Source: Silurus meridionalis
Lineage: Eukaryota > Chordata > Actinopteri > Siluriformes > Siluridae
Direction of reading: 5' to 3'
Length of the DNA stretch: 64,000 bases
Assembly: GCF_014805685.1 (NCBI RefSeq)
Contig: NC_060906.1
Coordinates: 16,774,164 to 16,838,163, forward strand
Part shown: piece after piece, positions 35,241 through 48,791 of the stretch
Position numbering within the stretch: the first letter of the stretch is position 1
Layout of the letters: every line of letters begins with the position of its first letter
Position numbers and translations under genes: made by a program
The notes under the pieces: generated by a model
The model's input: only the letters and a program-made list of their open reading frames with translations
The model's database searches: none
Told to the model about the DNA's origin: nothing

Positions 35241-35894
35241 TCTTTTGATTTAAATGGTTACGGTTCGCTATGGTACGGTTTATGTGTTTGTTTTAAGTGA
35301 GAGGTTTTGCTCAGACATATATATCAGCGTCCTTCTTTACAGCATGAAGTGGTTTTACTCAGTTTGGTCTTAAATCTGAGTCGCGTGTCACTGCTGCGCT
35401 ACTTCTCGAGAGCACAGACATAACTATGGGCGTATTTGAGTTTTACTCACTCCCACTTTCCTTCCAATGCTTGCCAAGCCACAGTGAAACCCAGAACTTT
35501 CCAGTCTGCAGAACAAAATGCAGTGGCATGAAAAAAGTCATACTGTATGCAAGAAGACTCGTCCCACACCCCCCCTTTTTCAGTGAAAATAACAGTGACA
35601 TAGAAATAGTAAAAAATACAGAGCTGAAATGCTTTGAAGTGCATTGTGTATGAAATGAAACCAAATTAAAGGCTTGAACAATCTGGGGAAGGGAATAAAA
35701 AAAATTAGCATGTGTGTAACTTGTATATAATACAATCATTATAGACGTTGTAAGAATTTACAGACTGCCTAAACCCAGATTCCACCCCACGCTATATCAA
35801 AATGAGCTCATCCACAAACGGTAGTTTGTGTAGTAGTTATGTAGTTTATGTAGAATTTCAGTTGTATAAATCTTAATCATAGTCTTAATTTAAT

Positions 35895-36185
35895 CAGTCT
35901 GGTTGCTGTACCCCGCAACATCGTATATCTGCAATAAATGGACATTCGGTGCAACCCAGACGTGGATGGGTTCCCTCTTGAGTCTGGTTCCTCCCAAGGT
36001 TTCTTCCTTATGCCATCTCAGGGAGTTTTTCCTTGCCACAGCCACCACCGGCTCGATCACCAGGGACAAACTTACACTTATAAAGAACATCTTCACTTTT
36101 AATCACCACATTATCTGTGTAAAGCTGCTTTGAGACAATGTTCATTGTTAAAAGCGCTATACAGATAAAAAAAAAATTAAATTGA
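35895..36185 (+). repeat. Interspersed repeat with A/T-rich tail, copy 2
   Basis: Same element as 22440-22715: gtaccccgcaacatcgtata, ccatctcagggagtttttcc, ccaccaccggctcgatcacc and ttgttaaaagcgctatacag, ending aaattaaattgaat. Confidence 0.8.
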
Positions 36186-36189
36186 ATAT

Positions 36190-37560
36190 TCAGTCCATAC
36201 AGACAACCATCGAAGATCCGAGTCTCTCACCGTATCAGGGTCCCGTGTGTCTGTAATATTTATTAAATGACTATTTTCAATGCTTCTTGGAATCAAGGTT
36301 ATGTTTTTACTCCAGTCTCAGTCAACAGATCAACAGCATTCCAAAATTGACATGTGTTTATTAAAAGGAATTGAAAGCACAGTCTTACAGCAAACTCGTG
36401 TTTAGAATTAACCGAGTTCTAGCAGGCATTGTGTTGCTAGTCAGGTCTTAAATGTACACTGTGTCTAAATGTTTATGTAACATTGGTGCTCTCCAGGCCA
36501 TGGTTGCTTATCTTTGTTGTGCGGCCTTTTCTTATAGCAGCACATACAGTATTACCACTGACTAAATCTCACCCGTGCTGTCCTGGCTAACCAGAATGTT
36601 CTTTCGCATCATCACGCAACATGAAATTCTCAGCAGGATGTCGGTGCGAAAACCAAGACTGAGAAACAGCATTGACTTGTCATTTTAAACCCATTTGCTC
36701 CATATTTTTTAGCTCATTATGTAATATATTTCTATGCATGAGAGGATTTAGTGACATCAGCTGTACAATTCTCCGGTTAGTTGTAAAGTAGTAGGGAGGT
36801 AACTCTGGCCCATCATGCATAAATCATCAAGCCCATTAACCTCTTTGTGTTTGTGTGAGCCTCATTAAGACCATGTGCTTGAAAGCTGGGTAATTGAAAT
36901 CTATCCTGACTGGTGTCAAAAGACCAGCAGAACACAAAACCAACGGCTTTCTCCTGCTCCACTGGACAAAAAGCTGAACCTAAAACTAACACCTCTTGTG
37001 CTAGCTCATCAGATAAGTCAGAGTAGGTTTTTTTCCTCCTCTCTCTCTCAGCTTGTTTGTTAAACCTGTTATCAAAAGGTCAGTGCATTCTTACTGACTG
37101 CTCCACTGAAACAGTCATTGAACGTCCGGTCTTGTGCCTTAAAGGAAGCAGAAGTTCATACAGTCCTATTGGATTGTCTTTATCTCCCCAACAAAGCCTT
37201 CACTTCTGCTGTCGTTGTTATAAATCCTATAAATGTGGACCCATGCACAAGAAATTACTCACAAAAACGAAAAAATGTAACAAATCTCTCCAGCAGCGTC
37301 TGCATGCCCAATCTCACAAAAGGTCACACTTTTGTCACTAAAACCTGAAAGTGGTTGTGACTCAATCAGCGACATTTGCAGAAGACTGACACACTGTTTT
37401 TTTTCCCTTTCAAACTTTCACGCATCACATAAACAGTTTACACACCAGCCTTTTTAATTACTACATTCTAATTGGATATATTTTACAACTATAATCTCCA
37501 AGCTCACCTATACTGTATATGTATGTACACTGAATATTTAAAGGATAAACACCGTCAAGG
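36190..37560. other. Intergenic, no gene seen
   Basis: Non-repetitive sequence. 36480-36900 has complex unique text (for example catcatgcataaatcatcaa) that could be regulatory; no open frame of note. Confidence 0.5.
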
Positions 37561-37565
37561 CCACA

Positions 37566-38482
37566 CCTACCAAAATCTGCTATCGCCCATCAACACATAC
37601 CAACACCTGCCAATACCTAGTATCACCTACCTACATCTACCAACACCTTCTATCGCCTACCAACACCTTCTATTACATACCAACATCTACCAACACCTTC
37701 TATCACCTACCAACACCTTCTATTACATACCAACATCTACCAACACCTTCTATCACCTACCAACACCTTCTATCACATACCAACATCTACCAACATCTTC
37801 TATCACATACCAACATCTACCAACACCTTCTATCACCTACCAACACCTTCTATCACCTACCAACATCTTCTATTACATATCAACATCTACCAACACCTTC
37901 CATCACATACCAACACCTTCTATCACCTACCAACATCCACCAACACCTTCTATCACCTACCAACACCTTCTATTACATACCAACATCTACCAACACCTTC
38001 TATCACATACCAACACCTTCTATCACCTACCAACATCCACCAACACCTTCTATCACCTACCAACACCTTCTATCACATACCAATATCTACCAACACGTTC
38101 TATCACCTACCAACACCTTCTATCAAATACCAACACCTTCTATTACATACCAACACCTTCTATCACCTACCAACACCTTCTATTACATACCAACACCTTC
38201 TATCACACACCAACACCTTCTATCACCTACCAACATCCACCAACACCTTCTATCACCTACCAACACCTTCTATCATCTACCAACACCTTCTATCAAATAC
38301 CAACACCTTCTATCACATACCAACATCTACCAACACCTTCTATCACCTACCAACACCTTCTATCACCTACCAACATCTACCAACACCTTCTATCACATAC
38401 CAACACCTTCTATCACCTACCAACATCTACTATCACCTACCAACACCTTCTATTACCTACCAACATCTACTATCACCTACAT
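37566..38482. repeat. Minisatellite built from 10-bp modules
   Basis: About 0.9 kb of CCTACCAACA, CCTTCTATCA and CATCTACCAA modules combined into 20-bp and 30-bp units, with few substitutions. It keeps one frame open for over 400 codons (TYQHLPTPSI repeats), an artefact of the repeat since the unit lacks stops. Degenerate units continue to about 38805 after the tetranucleotide run. Confidence 0.95.
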
Positions 38483-38485
38483 ACA

Positions 38486-38486
<1 letters not shown>

Positions 38487-38544
<58 letters not shown>

Positions 38545-38553
38545 ATCTATCTA
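38487..38553. repeat. (CTAT)n tetranucleotide inside the minisatellite
   Basis: About 16 CTAT units; the run appears to have grown from a ctatcacctac-type module. Confidence 0.95.
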
Positions 38554-38809
38554 TAAAAAGAAACGCAATATAAATAAACTCAACACCTACTATCACCTAC
38601 TTATATCTACTACCACTTACTACCACCTACCAACACCTACTATCACCTTCCTACATCTACTTCCACCTACCAACTTCTACCAACACCACCTATCACCTAC
38701 CACCGCCTATAAACACCTACCAGCGTCTACCAACACCTTCTTCCACTACCAACATCAACCAAAACCTACCATCACCTACCAAAACCTACCATCACCTTCC
38801 TAACACATA

Positions 38810-39898
38810 CAGGCGCTCTGTAAAACCGCATCTCTTTACTATAAAACACCGTTATTTTCTATTCAGCAAGAAGTTTGTATTGTGAATGAATACCGCACAA
38901 AAGGAAAACAAGTTGAATCATGGGGTTGGATGTAAACACGGTAAAGCAGTAGTTGGAGATGAACATACCTTAACGAAACCCTAAAGCAGATAACTGAGAG
39001 CACTCTGGGGTGTCGGAGCAGAAGGTCCTTAGTAACGGACAAAATAATAAAACCTGCTTGCAACAACAAAACTTTAAAGTATATTCTTACACGTATCCAT
39101 TCTCGTGCAGCGATTAGAACACAATATTGGACAGCACATCAGTAATTTTGATCTTTTCCCTCTGAGAAAACAGGCTCCATCGTTTGTCTGGCGAACACTT
39201 GAAACCTCCTCATCATCATTTCTGCTACCAGGAGATCCGATACCTTGGACCTGCCCGCTCGGCTGTTCATGGGCGCAACCAAAACTATTTGTAGGGGGAA
39301 ACGCTTTAAAGGGCATCTGATTATTTTGCATAATATTGTTTTACAAATCGAATAGTTATTTTGTAAAGATTATTAAGTACTAAATGATCAGAATTGTAAA
39401 TATATTGAATTTATTAATGTGTCTAACGTAAGTTATTTACAGCGTCTTTTGAGATAACACCCCATTGAATGGTGTGGTCTAGTCCAAACACGCTCCTCAG
39501 CGGAAAAGGCAGCTGCGGCGACACTCTGTGGAAAGAAGCTTTCTGAGTCACTCCAGGGGGAAAAACGGTGTCTGCAAATTATTACAATTTGTCTTTTAAC
39601 AAGTAAAATGAGATGAATCACAATTTCTGTCAACTGTTCCCGTCGTAGCATTGTTTTGTTTATTCGATATTCTTTTATTATTCTTAGTATACTATTAGTA
39701 TAGTATTTTGTGAGAGAAAGACTTTCAGAATATCACCTCACTATTCAATTAAATAACATAAAAATTTAATTAAACAAATAAAAAAGCAAGTCTTAGAATA
39801 TACCGTACTGACTATATATTAAAATGTAAAGTTTTATATAGTACTATAATACTAAAATACTATTAGCACAGTATTCTTGGAGAAAAGAGATGGAGAGG

Positions 39899-39933
<35 letters not shown>

Positions 39934-40190
39934 TGAAAATATCCAACAAACTACTAAATTAAATGAAAATAAATTAAAATGAAGTCTTAAAATACACTCT
40001 ACATGACTATATACTAAAGTGTATTTTATTATATAGAGAAACTTTCAGAATATTTATAAAAAAATAAAAAAATAAAAAAATAAATAAAATTAAAAAACTA
40101 AACCAATCGGAAGAATTACTTAGAATAAACATTTACCAAATAATAATGTGTAATATTATATAGTGCTATATACAGTATAGTATTAAGTAT
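38810..40190. other. Intergenic; possible hpcal1 upstream exon
   Basis: 39091-39310 is less AT-rich and on minus ends in a good donor, ACGT|gtaaga, at 39091; it could be a 5' UTR exon of hpcal1, but nothing proves it. 39700-40190 is AT-rich, with a (GA)n run at 39900-39930. Confidence 0.3.
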
Positions 40191-40196
40191 TATAGT

Positions 40197-40625
40197 GATG
40201 CTTCTTCTTCTTCCATTAGGGGTCGCCACAGCGGATCATCTGTCTCCATACCCTCTGTCCTCTACATCTGCCTCTTTCAACCCAACTACCTGCATGTCTT
40301 CCTTCACCACATCCATAAACCTCCTTCTTGGTCTTCCTCTTTTCCTCCTTCCTGGTGGCTCCATCCTCAGCATTCTCCTACCAATATACCCCATGTCCCT
40401 CCTCTGCACATGTCCAAACCATCTCAATCTCACCTTCCTCACTTTGTTTTCAAAACGTCCTACATGCGCTGTCCCTCTTTTATTTCTAATTCTGTCCATC
40501 CTCAACACTCCCAAAGAAAACCTCAACATCTTCAGCTCTGCTACCTCCAGCTCCACCTCCTGTCTTTTACTCAATACTATAGTACTATTAATACTATTAT
40601 TAGAAAATTCCATGTCCAAGACACA
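40197..40625 (-). mobile_element. 3' end of a LINE with endonuclease-RT C-terminus
   Basis: Minus strand reads VRLRWFGHVQRRDMGYIGRR, then MLRMEPPGRRKRGRPRRRFM and DVVKEDMQVVGL, the familiar C-terminal region of a fish non-LTR reverse transcriptase, followed by the 3' end gatgatccgctgtggcgacccctaatgg and an A/GAA tail. Strongly 5'-truncated. The same 3' tail is found on the tRNA-Glu SINEs of this window. Confidence 0.85.
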
Positions 40626-40669
40626 CTTTAAAAGACCACTTTTAAGGTCCTCACACTGAAAATGTACAG

Positions 40670-42792
40670 AAGTTTAGGTTATGACAGACTTATGACCCTG
40701 CACATTAAAATAGGAGTCTATGACGGTCAATAGAAGGCCGTCATAGACTCTAATGGCATTTAATGAAATCTGGCACAGTAAATAGAGAACAGTATCAGCA
40801 AAGCACTTCATGCGTACGCCCCAGAGGGCTTTAGAAAATCTTTCATGTTTGATGCGCACAAACAAATCTGATGGCAAAGTTACCAAACAGGAAGTGACGG
40901 CATGTCTCAGTAACAGCTTGACATATAATTATTACATTTTGTACGTCTTTTTTGCATGAAGTACTGATAATTGCAGTGGCTTCTATCCACAAACCCAATG
41001 CAGTACTACAGACATGCACGTCTTCTAATGTTAAAAGCAGGAAGGGAGTGTTACAGCTTATTACAGTCATAAAAGCTTGTCTTTAGAGCACTCTTAATCT
41101 AATTCCAAGTAAGTTAATAGCTTTGTTCATTACATTAATGCATTAATTGAAGTTTGTTCATAAGGAAATTGGAGTTTGGTCTCCAAATAACATTTGGGGT
41201 AACAAAAGTGCAAGATTAAATTAGAGAAAGCTAGGCCAAAGGAAAATCTAATACAATACAAACTGCCAATGGGGCTTTTATTATACAGTAATAACATATG
41301 GATCAGTCAAGGAAATATCTAAACATTTCCACTAGGGGGCATGCTTACACGTTTTTGCTCAGATCCTGAATTTATTGGAGCCTACTGAAGCAAGTACACA
41401 GTTCAGTAAACACCTTAGTAATAGAAGATAACAGGAAAGACACAGGTAACAAGACTTATTCTGTTTTTACACAATCTGCTCTTATCCACTCTTACATAAT
41501 GCTCTATACTGAAAATATTTGCTAGTCTTTTGCACCAACTGTATGCACATAAAACTCCAAGCGTCTATCGAGTCTCTTGATTCTTCACTGGAGCATGCCA
41601 TCAAATTTCAAATTGCTAATTTAATTAACTGACAAACAAACCGCTGATGTAAGCATGAGAAAATTAAAGACAAACAACAACTAACAGGAGCTTTTTCATT
41701 CATCTGTAGTAACAGATTTATCCTGGTCAGAGTAATGGAGCTTTCAGGAGACAGTGAGTATGAGATGGAGATACAACCTGGATGTCAATCCAATTCATGC
41801 ATTCACACCTAGGCCTACAAGCAATGTAGCATAACATTGAGAGAAACTGAATCATTAAAAAAACAAACAAGGAACAATGTACACATTTATAAATATAGAT
41901 ATCTTTATCATTTACGAACCCTAAAGGCATGATAGTCAGGGTTTCAGCTTGAATGAGTGCCACTGTTGTTTATTATACAAAATACAACAACAAAAAGAAA
42001 ACCTTTAGCACTAAGCTTTATAAATGGATTTTTTTAAATAATGCACTACAACCACAAATGAATGTTATAGAACGTTGATTTTATGGATAAATAGAAAAAC
42101 AAGTACACAAAACATTTCATCAGGATGTTCTGGAGTCATTATTGATTTTGGATTCTGGTTGTTTTCAAAACCATTCTTACAGGTTCAGCATTGCCAATCA
42201 GATTGCAAAACCAGTTTCTCTGCTACTTCCAATAGGAAAACAGGGCAAAGTTTCGAATTATTTGTTTATGGTGTCGAGTCCATTTTAAATCAAGGTTATT
42301 ATCCTAAGTTTGTAACTCTCGTGTTAAAAACCAAACATTCAGTGTTGCAGGAAATATGAAATTTATGTAAATTCAGATAAGTGTAAAAAAAATACAATAA
42401 AATTTGAAAACGATTAGAGAGATAAGCTTGGAGGTAGTATTCTATGAAATATTATACACATACATAAATATACACATTGATCAGGACATTTTAAACAATT
42501 TTAAGTTTTTCTTTCTAAAACATGTTTATTGTATTTATTGGAATATAGTTTAAAGAATAAATGTGCACTTCATGGATACAATGAACACTAGTGTTCCAGA
42601 CAAAAACAAACTGATTAGAGGGAACAGTTTGTACCATGTACTTAAGTAATTTAGTTAGTTGTCTGACTACCCAAAGCTTATTTTATGATAGTAATCATTT
42701 AGATGACACTTAAGTGATTAGAGTGGAACTCTGACCACTGCTCTATTTTCTATATCTTTATGATTTTAGGCATACATGCAAAACCTTTACCG

Positions 42793-42856
<64 letters not shown>

Positions 42857-44170
42857 AAAGTATGTTACTGGAGTGTTTGTTATTTGATTGCTACACTACA
42901 GCTTTTTGTACAACCTTTTGTACAGTCTTTTGTGTTAATTTACAGTACTGTTGTAGGCTGTTGAATTCTTTAGACCTGGTTAAATAAAAACAACACTGCA
43001 GCTAATAACTAAGCTAATAATCTGCTAAAAACACATAATTTCTTTTTACATATTGAGGTATTTGAATTGTACATGGTAATTTGGTAAAAGATCAAATTCC
43101 AGGAGGAAGATGAGGCATTGCTATTGGGAATGTTTGTGTGATCGGTAATTAATCATTAGTTTTAAAATAAAGAACATTTAGCTCTATCATATTTAGTTCT
43201 GCAGAACAAATGTCAGACTATAGCTTAATCCTCTGTTGATTACAGCATAGTTTATAGTATATTTCTCTTTTATTTATTATGAATATTTAGTCAGTAAATA
43301 AATCGGCTTAGTAATTAGCCAACAGGTCTTAGATATTTTTAAGATACATGTTAATAAAGAGCTAAACATTTGTTCTTGTTTAGATACTGCAAATCTACTT
43401 ATGAGTTATAGGATAGCATTTCAACAAATGTTTACAGCTGTTCATAACAGTTTTAACCATTTGTTATTTTACATTTTTTGTTTATTTTACAGTCCTAGTT
43501 TATTTTACAGTTTCTTTTATAGCCCCATGGACTTTGGAACAAACAATCTTAAGGAAAACCTTGCCATTTAACAAACCCAGAGATTAAAAAAGTGAAAACA
43601 TGCCTTCTCTGGACAACACAAGATTGCAAAATTATAGAAGTGTTGTCAGTAATAATCCAGTGGGAAGGCAAGGTTGCAGACAAAAAGTCTAAACTGACCA
43701 GCTACTAGCTGTCTTGCAGTCAGTTTTGATAATATTTGGATTGACTTTTTAGTAAATAAAATAATAAAAATACATTGCATTTAATGAATTTTGTTTTAGT
43801 AAATATATTTTGTCTAAAGAAATTTAAAATGGAAATTGCACTTTCTGTTATTAATTGAATATTGCCTACAGAAATTAGACAAAGTGGGTGCATGATTTTA
43901 ACTGAAGCTATACTAATGGGAAAAGCTCTATAGACTATTCTAGTAAAGTTGGTTGAATAGGAGACATCAAATTTATTTATAATGACACTCTAGCAATTAT
44001 ACAGAAATATGAATTGATTTTCTTTAATCAAAGTAATAAATAGAGCAACAAAGAAGTCTGTTCAGTATTTGCAGCCATTAGTATTTACCAGCCACCAGGA
44101 CCTAATTCTCATGGTTTCTTCAAGAGGCACTTCCTTTATCTATATTGAACTGAGAGCTGCAGATGGCAGA
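40670..44170. other. Intergenic, AT-rich, no gene seen
   Basis: Apart from a (CA)n array at 42798-42854 I recognise no coding exon, RNA gene or repeat family. Confidence 0.5.
42798..42854. repeat. (CA)n microsatellite
   Basis: About 28 CA units. Confidence 0.97.
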
Positions 44171-44184
44171 AAAGCACTCTTAGC

Positions 44185-44928
44185 CAGAGATGGCAAAAGT
44201 ACACACATTGTTTACGCAAGTAGAAGTACAGATACTCATGTTTTTAAAGACTCTGGAAAAAGTTGAAGTATTGACTACAATTTTTTACTCAAGTTAAAGT
44301 AAAAACGTTTGGGCTCTGACATGTATTTAAGTAAAAAGTAATCATTACTACAACCTGTTTTAGTGTTACGCTGGTAACTGGACCTCATGTCATATTAATA
44401 GATTAATACAAACGAATCTAAAATGTTTTACCTAATGAATGTATCCAGGCTGAACAGCCACTATATAGAACAGAAAACAGAGAAAAGTATATGATGATCA
44501 GGTCATCAGTCATATTAACATTACTGACTCCCGTTGTTTCATCCATGTTAGCCCTATACTTCTTATCACCTTCTATCTTGCTCGTTGTTAGCTTCATAGG
44601 CTAGCCTAAATCTGTGGTGCGTGACAGTCAGGAAATTATACACCAGTGGTAGGTTGAAAAAAGCCACGTAATGACAAGTAATAGGTTGATGGGCTGAAAA
44701 CTGCACACAACAAGAAGAAGAAATATTGATCATGCCACCAAATAGATTAAAACTAAAGTAACGAGTCTGGTTTGAAAATGTAAGAAGCAGAAAATACTGA
44801 TATTTGTGTAAAATTTTGAATGAGTGAAAGTAAAAAGATGCCTGAAAAATAAATAGTGAAGTAAAGTACTGATACCAGACAAATCTAAAAATAACAAAGT
44901 ATTTGTACTTCATTACTTCACATCTCTG
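44185..44928. mobile_element. Non-autonomous hAT element with perfect target duplication
   Basis: Begins cagagatggcaaaagtacac, ends acttcattacttcacatctctg (short TIR cagagatg / catctctg). It is flanked by the identical 8-bp sequence ctcttagc at 44177-44184 and 44929-44936. No transposase inside. Confidence 0.88.
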
Positions 44929-44939
44929 CTCTTAGCTAT

Positions 44940-46455
44940 ATGCCATTCACTACAGTCATGGTGGACTGCACCAAAGGATTTGTAGGAATGGGACAAACTT
45001 AGTGATTTATGACTGAATAGATTCAATGTTTACTTTACTTTAATTAGTATAATAAATAAAACATTTATTTAATGTTTAAATAAGTAAAAATAACTTTTCT
45101 TGTTGATTCAAGACACAATCTATTCTTTTGTCATATATTTGTTTTTCTTTCTTAATGGCTGTTTGGCAGCTTGTCTTCAATATTAGATGTTACAATCCTG
45201 TTTAAAATGGATGAGCTCATCAGTGCTTGCACAAAGGTTGAGTCCAACTCAGATTTGCGGGTCAATGTCCATCTATAATTTATGTGTGCAGACTGTTTGT
45301 CTAGTGTAATACATTTTTACACCAGTGGAAGCCCATCACATATGTGCTTGTTGTCTGTCAGCTTTGTGTTCATAAACCATCCTTTGTATTATTAATTAAC
45401 ATTAACTTACTCACTAATTTATTTATTTCTTTATTGCAAATACAGCAATTGTACAAATACATTTGCCAAAAACAGCCAACAATCTAACCCACCAATTTTC
45501 CAGTCAACCAATTATAAAACAAATAAAAAGTACATATCAAGATTTGCAACTCAATTTCAATTTAACTGTGTTCATTGTACCTTTAATTATAGACTTTAAT
45601 AGTCAGGTATCAAATCATTTACTGTTTAAAATTCACTTATTCTTTGTAAAATCTTAACAAATCCTTATTTCTACATCTCACTAGTGTTGTAAGTATTTTT
45701 TAAGTATGCGATACTACATTTTATCCTTCTGAAAAATCAACTGTGATATAGGCTCTGAAGTATTCACCTAGGTGACATCCAAAGTTGTTTGCTGAGAGTG
45801 GTGAATGAAGTCCTGCTAAGAGACAAGTCACACAGTATTGGCCTGTGCCAGAGCCATGTGGAAACCAGGAAAATCAGACTGAAAACAGTTTCCGGTTGTA
45901 ACAATTATCAGACCTCAAGCTCAAACTAAGGACCCAAAACTGTTCTGGTGAAGACATCTACAAAAACAATATTTTGCAAAATGCAAATGAATTTGCTCTG
46001 TAAAACTAGTTAACTCAGCAATGTATGTTAGACATCAGGATAATGTTAGATTGCATAAGTGAGAACTGTTGAGCAATGTGGAGGACTTTGAATCAAGTTT
46101 GAATCAGATTAGTAAATCAGATTTCAGGTTTAATGACAGGTCAACTGTAAGTCATGCATGGGTATATAAAATAAAAAGATTTAGGCAATAGTGTAAATAT
46201 TTCATTAGTATAATTTCATTTCATTTAAAATGTTTTAATATAATCATAAGCTTGTGTTGCCTCGTCTTATATGATGCCTAATAAAATAGTTACTATGATA
46301 TTATCAGCAGTTTTATACACTTACTGGTCAAGGAAGTATGATTGATCGCTCACTAGAGATTCTCCCTGAACATATTCTCCCTGCCTGTGCAGTCCCTCAA
46401 AGTTATCCCTCTACATGTCCTCCTTCACTGTGTCATGCCTCAACATTATCTCATT
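44940..46455. other. Intergenic, no gene seen
   Basis: AT-rich single-copy-looking sequence; nothing recognised. Confidence 0.5.
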
Positions 46456-46458
46456 GTA

Positions 46459-47209
46459 TACAGTGGATATAAAATGTCTACAGAACCTTATGAGACTGCA
46501 GGTTTTTAAAATATAAAAACAACATAAACGTAATCTTCCAACAAACTTTTATCCCATCTTTCCTTTTAGATATCTTCAGGGTCCTTCAAGTTGCGAGGGG
46601 ATCCTGTATATCTTTTTAGGTCATTCCATAGGGTTTCAATGGGATTGAGGTATGGCTGGGATATGTCTTTGTTGATTTTGATGTGTGCTTTGAGTCATGT
46701 TGAGTCATTGTCATCATGAAATGTGAAATGCCTCTTCATTTTCAGATATTTGACATAAGACAAAAAGTTTTGTGCCAAAATATCTTGGTATTTGGAGCTA
46801 TTCATTTTTCCCTTCTATCGTTACAAGTGCCCCTGGCCCAGCTAAAGAGAAGCAGCCCCAAAGCATAAAGCTACTCCCACCATGCTTCATTGTGGGTATG
46901 GTGTTTCTTGAATGAAGCCCTGTAATGGATTTGTGCCAACCATACCTTTTAGAGTTATGGCCAAAATTTTCAACCTTTTCTCATCAAACATAAAACATTT
47001 TCCCACATGGTTTGGGGTGACTAAATAAAATATTTTGACATAAGACAGGCTTGCATATGCTTCTCTGTATGAATACTCCAAAGCCCAGACTTTTGCAGAA
47101 TACAGGAGATGGATAGGATCATATTAAAGATGTAACAATTCTGGCATTTATATTATGTATGATATTTCTGTCTTTATATTTTTTCATAAGGCTTTTTATA
47201 TCCACTGTA
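46459..47209. mobile_element. Tc1/mariner element, decayed
   Basis: Inverted ends tacagtggatataaaa and tttttatatccactgta, with TA at the borders. The interior (ccatagggtttcaatgggat, cccaccatgcttcattgtgg) is reverse-strand Tc1 transposase text full of stops. Confidence 0.85.
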
Positions 47210-47870
47210 TATATAACACTTTGTCCTGTCAGATTCTCTTTAGGTTAAGGCCAACGACAATTATTAATGGATCATTGTGAATGTTTCCTTTATGGAGATT
47301 CATGTGAAATGAAAGTGCTTCATTCTCTTAAGATGGCTTACATAAGAAAGCAGTTAACATCCCCATGCCATTATCAGAGCTTTGATATTATAATGGACTT
47401 TTACACACAGTGATGATAAGGTTATGTATAGTGGCATAGCACAAAATTGTTTGCCCTGTACTAAAGGTACATACATGTGAACAAGTAGTGATTAATAGGC
47501 TCTCCAGCCCTGCTGTGTGTGTATTCACTAGGTTCCTATTAGAACCTAATATACCTAATATTGCACAGTGAAATACCTAACACTTGGCAACAACACCCCC
47601 TGCACTAGATAGAATCTAGTTAAAATGCCTTCTGTACAAAATGCTTAATAATCTAAAGGTCTCTAAATAAAAAGATCAATGACTCTCATGTGACCGTGCA
47701 CTGGTCACTAAGTGGGCCTTATCCAACAACAGTGGGGATCAGTCAAAATGAGTGGTAGCTTGCCTGTCAATGGACAAAACGTTCAGTCAGAGATACCTTC
47801 TTACTTTCTGCTGAGCCAACATGTTTTTTCCAGGTCAATGATAGGTTGCAGTTAACTATACAGAAATAAA

Positions 47871-47871
<1 letters not shown>

Positions 47872-47939
<68 letters not shown>
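47872..47939. repeat. (TA)n microsatellite
   Basis: About 34 TA units. Confidence 0.97.
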
Positions 47940-47942
<3 letters not shown>

Positions 47943-48618
47943 CCTACACTTACCATACACTTTATTAGAAACACATGTACACCTAATCAGTCATTCAGTT
48001 ATCCAGTCAGCCAATTATGTTTCAGCGGTTCATTGCAAAAATGTATGTAGATACAAGCTAGGAACTTTGGGTAATGTTTACATCAACCATCAGATTGGGA
48101 GAAAATTGATTAGTAATATTGATTACATGAAGAGAGACTACTTGCATAATAAGAGACAAAGACTACTTTAAGTATTTCTCTAACCCTTAGCATTCAGCAA
48201 ACAGTCAGTTAATGATAGATCAACGTCTTGTTTAAGAGAGAGTTCAATGGAGAATGGCTAGAGTGGTTTCAGCTGACAAAAAAGCTACAGTAATGTACTT
48301 TTGTGCTGAGCAGGAAAGCATCTCAGAATGCACAACACATAGAACCATGAGGCACATGAGCAACAGCAGATGTCCACATTGGGTTTCACTTCCATGAGCC
48401 AATAACAGAAAGCTGAGGCAAGTGAGAAGTGCTCACTTGCCTTACTATGATAATAGTAAAAATGTGAAATGATAATAATGAAAAACAAACAAACAAATAA
48501 ACAGTTTAATTTGTGCATACACAGAAATTATATAATTTAAGTCATCAAACTGCGATCTGCAATCCAGCTGCAATTCATCAGTTAGCAAAGATAATCTAGT
48601 TCATTTTATGAAACCTGT

Positions 48619-48719
48619 TGCCTTTGTCCTCCCAGAGAGGTAGATAGTCTGAACTTTGGATCAGGGCTGAACCTCCTGCTTCTCCAATCTCACCTCCCAT
48701 TCCAGCTGAAGTATAAAAG
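48619..48719 (+). promoter_or_regulatory. apob core promoter with TATA box and HNF4-like sites
   Basis: TATAAAAG at 48712-48719 lies 73 nt before the ATG. Upstream, tgaactttgga (48650-48660; reverse tccaaagttca) fits the HNF4 CAAAGTTCA core, and cctttgtcct (48621-48630; reverse aggacaaagg) looks like a DR1-type half. HNF4 control of apoB in liver and gut is known in mammals; binding here is inferred. Confidence 0.5.
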
Positions 48720-48791
48720 GTCAGAAATAATAAACGCAAAATTAGTCCATCAAGAAAAGCCATTGCGGGGCAAGAGTTTATTGAACCCATC

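Noticed and set aside
37566..38482. CRISPR-like array of regularly spaced repeats
   Set aside because: There are no unique spacers; the units are contiguous modules of a eukaryotic minisatellite.
37472..38803. 443-codon open frame on plus strand
   Set aside because: It is produced by the 10-bp minisatellite (Thr-Tyr-Gln-His-Leu-Pro repeats); no splice sites, start context or homology, and similar openness is forced by the repeat composition.
40195..40659. 154-codon plus-strand open frame rich in Leu/Ser/Pro
   Set aside because: It is the antisense of the LINE C-terminal coding region on the minus strand.
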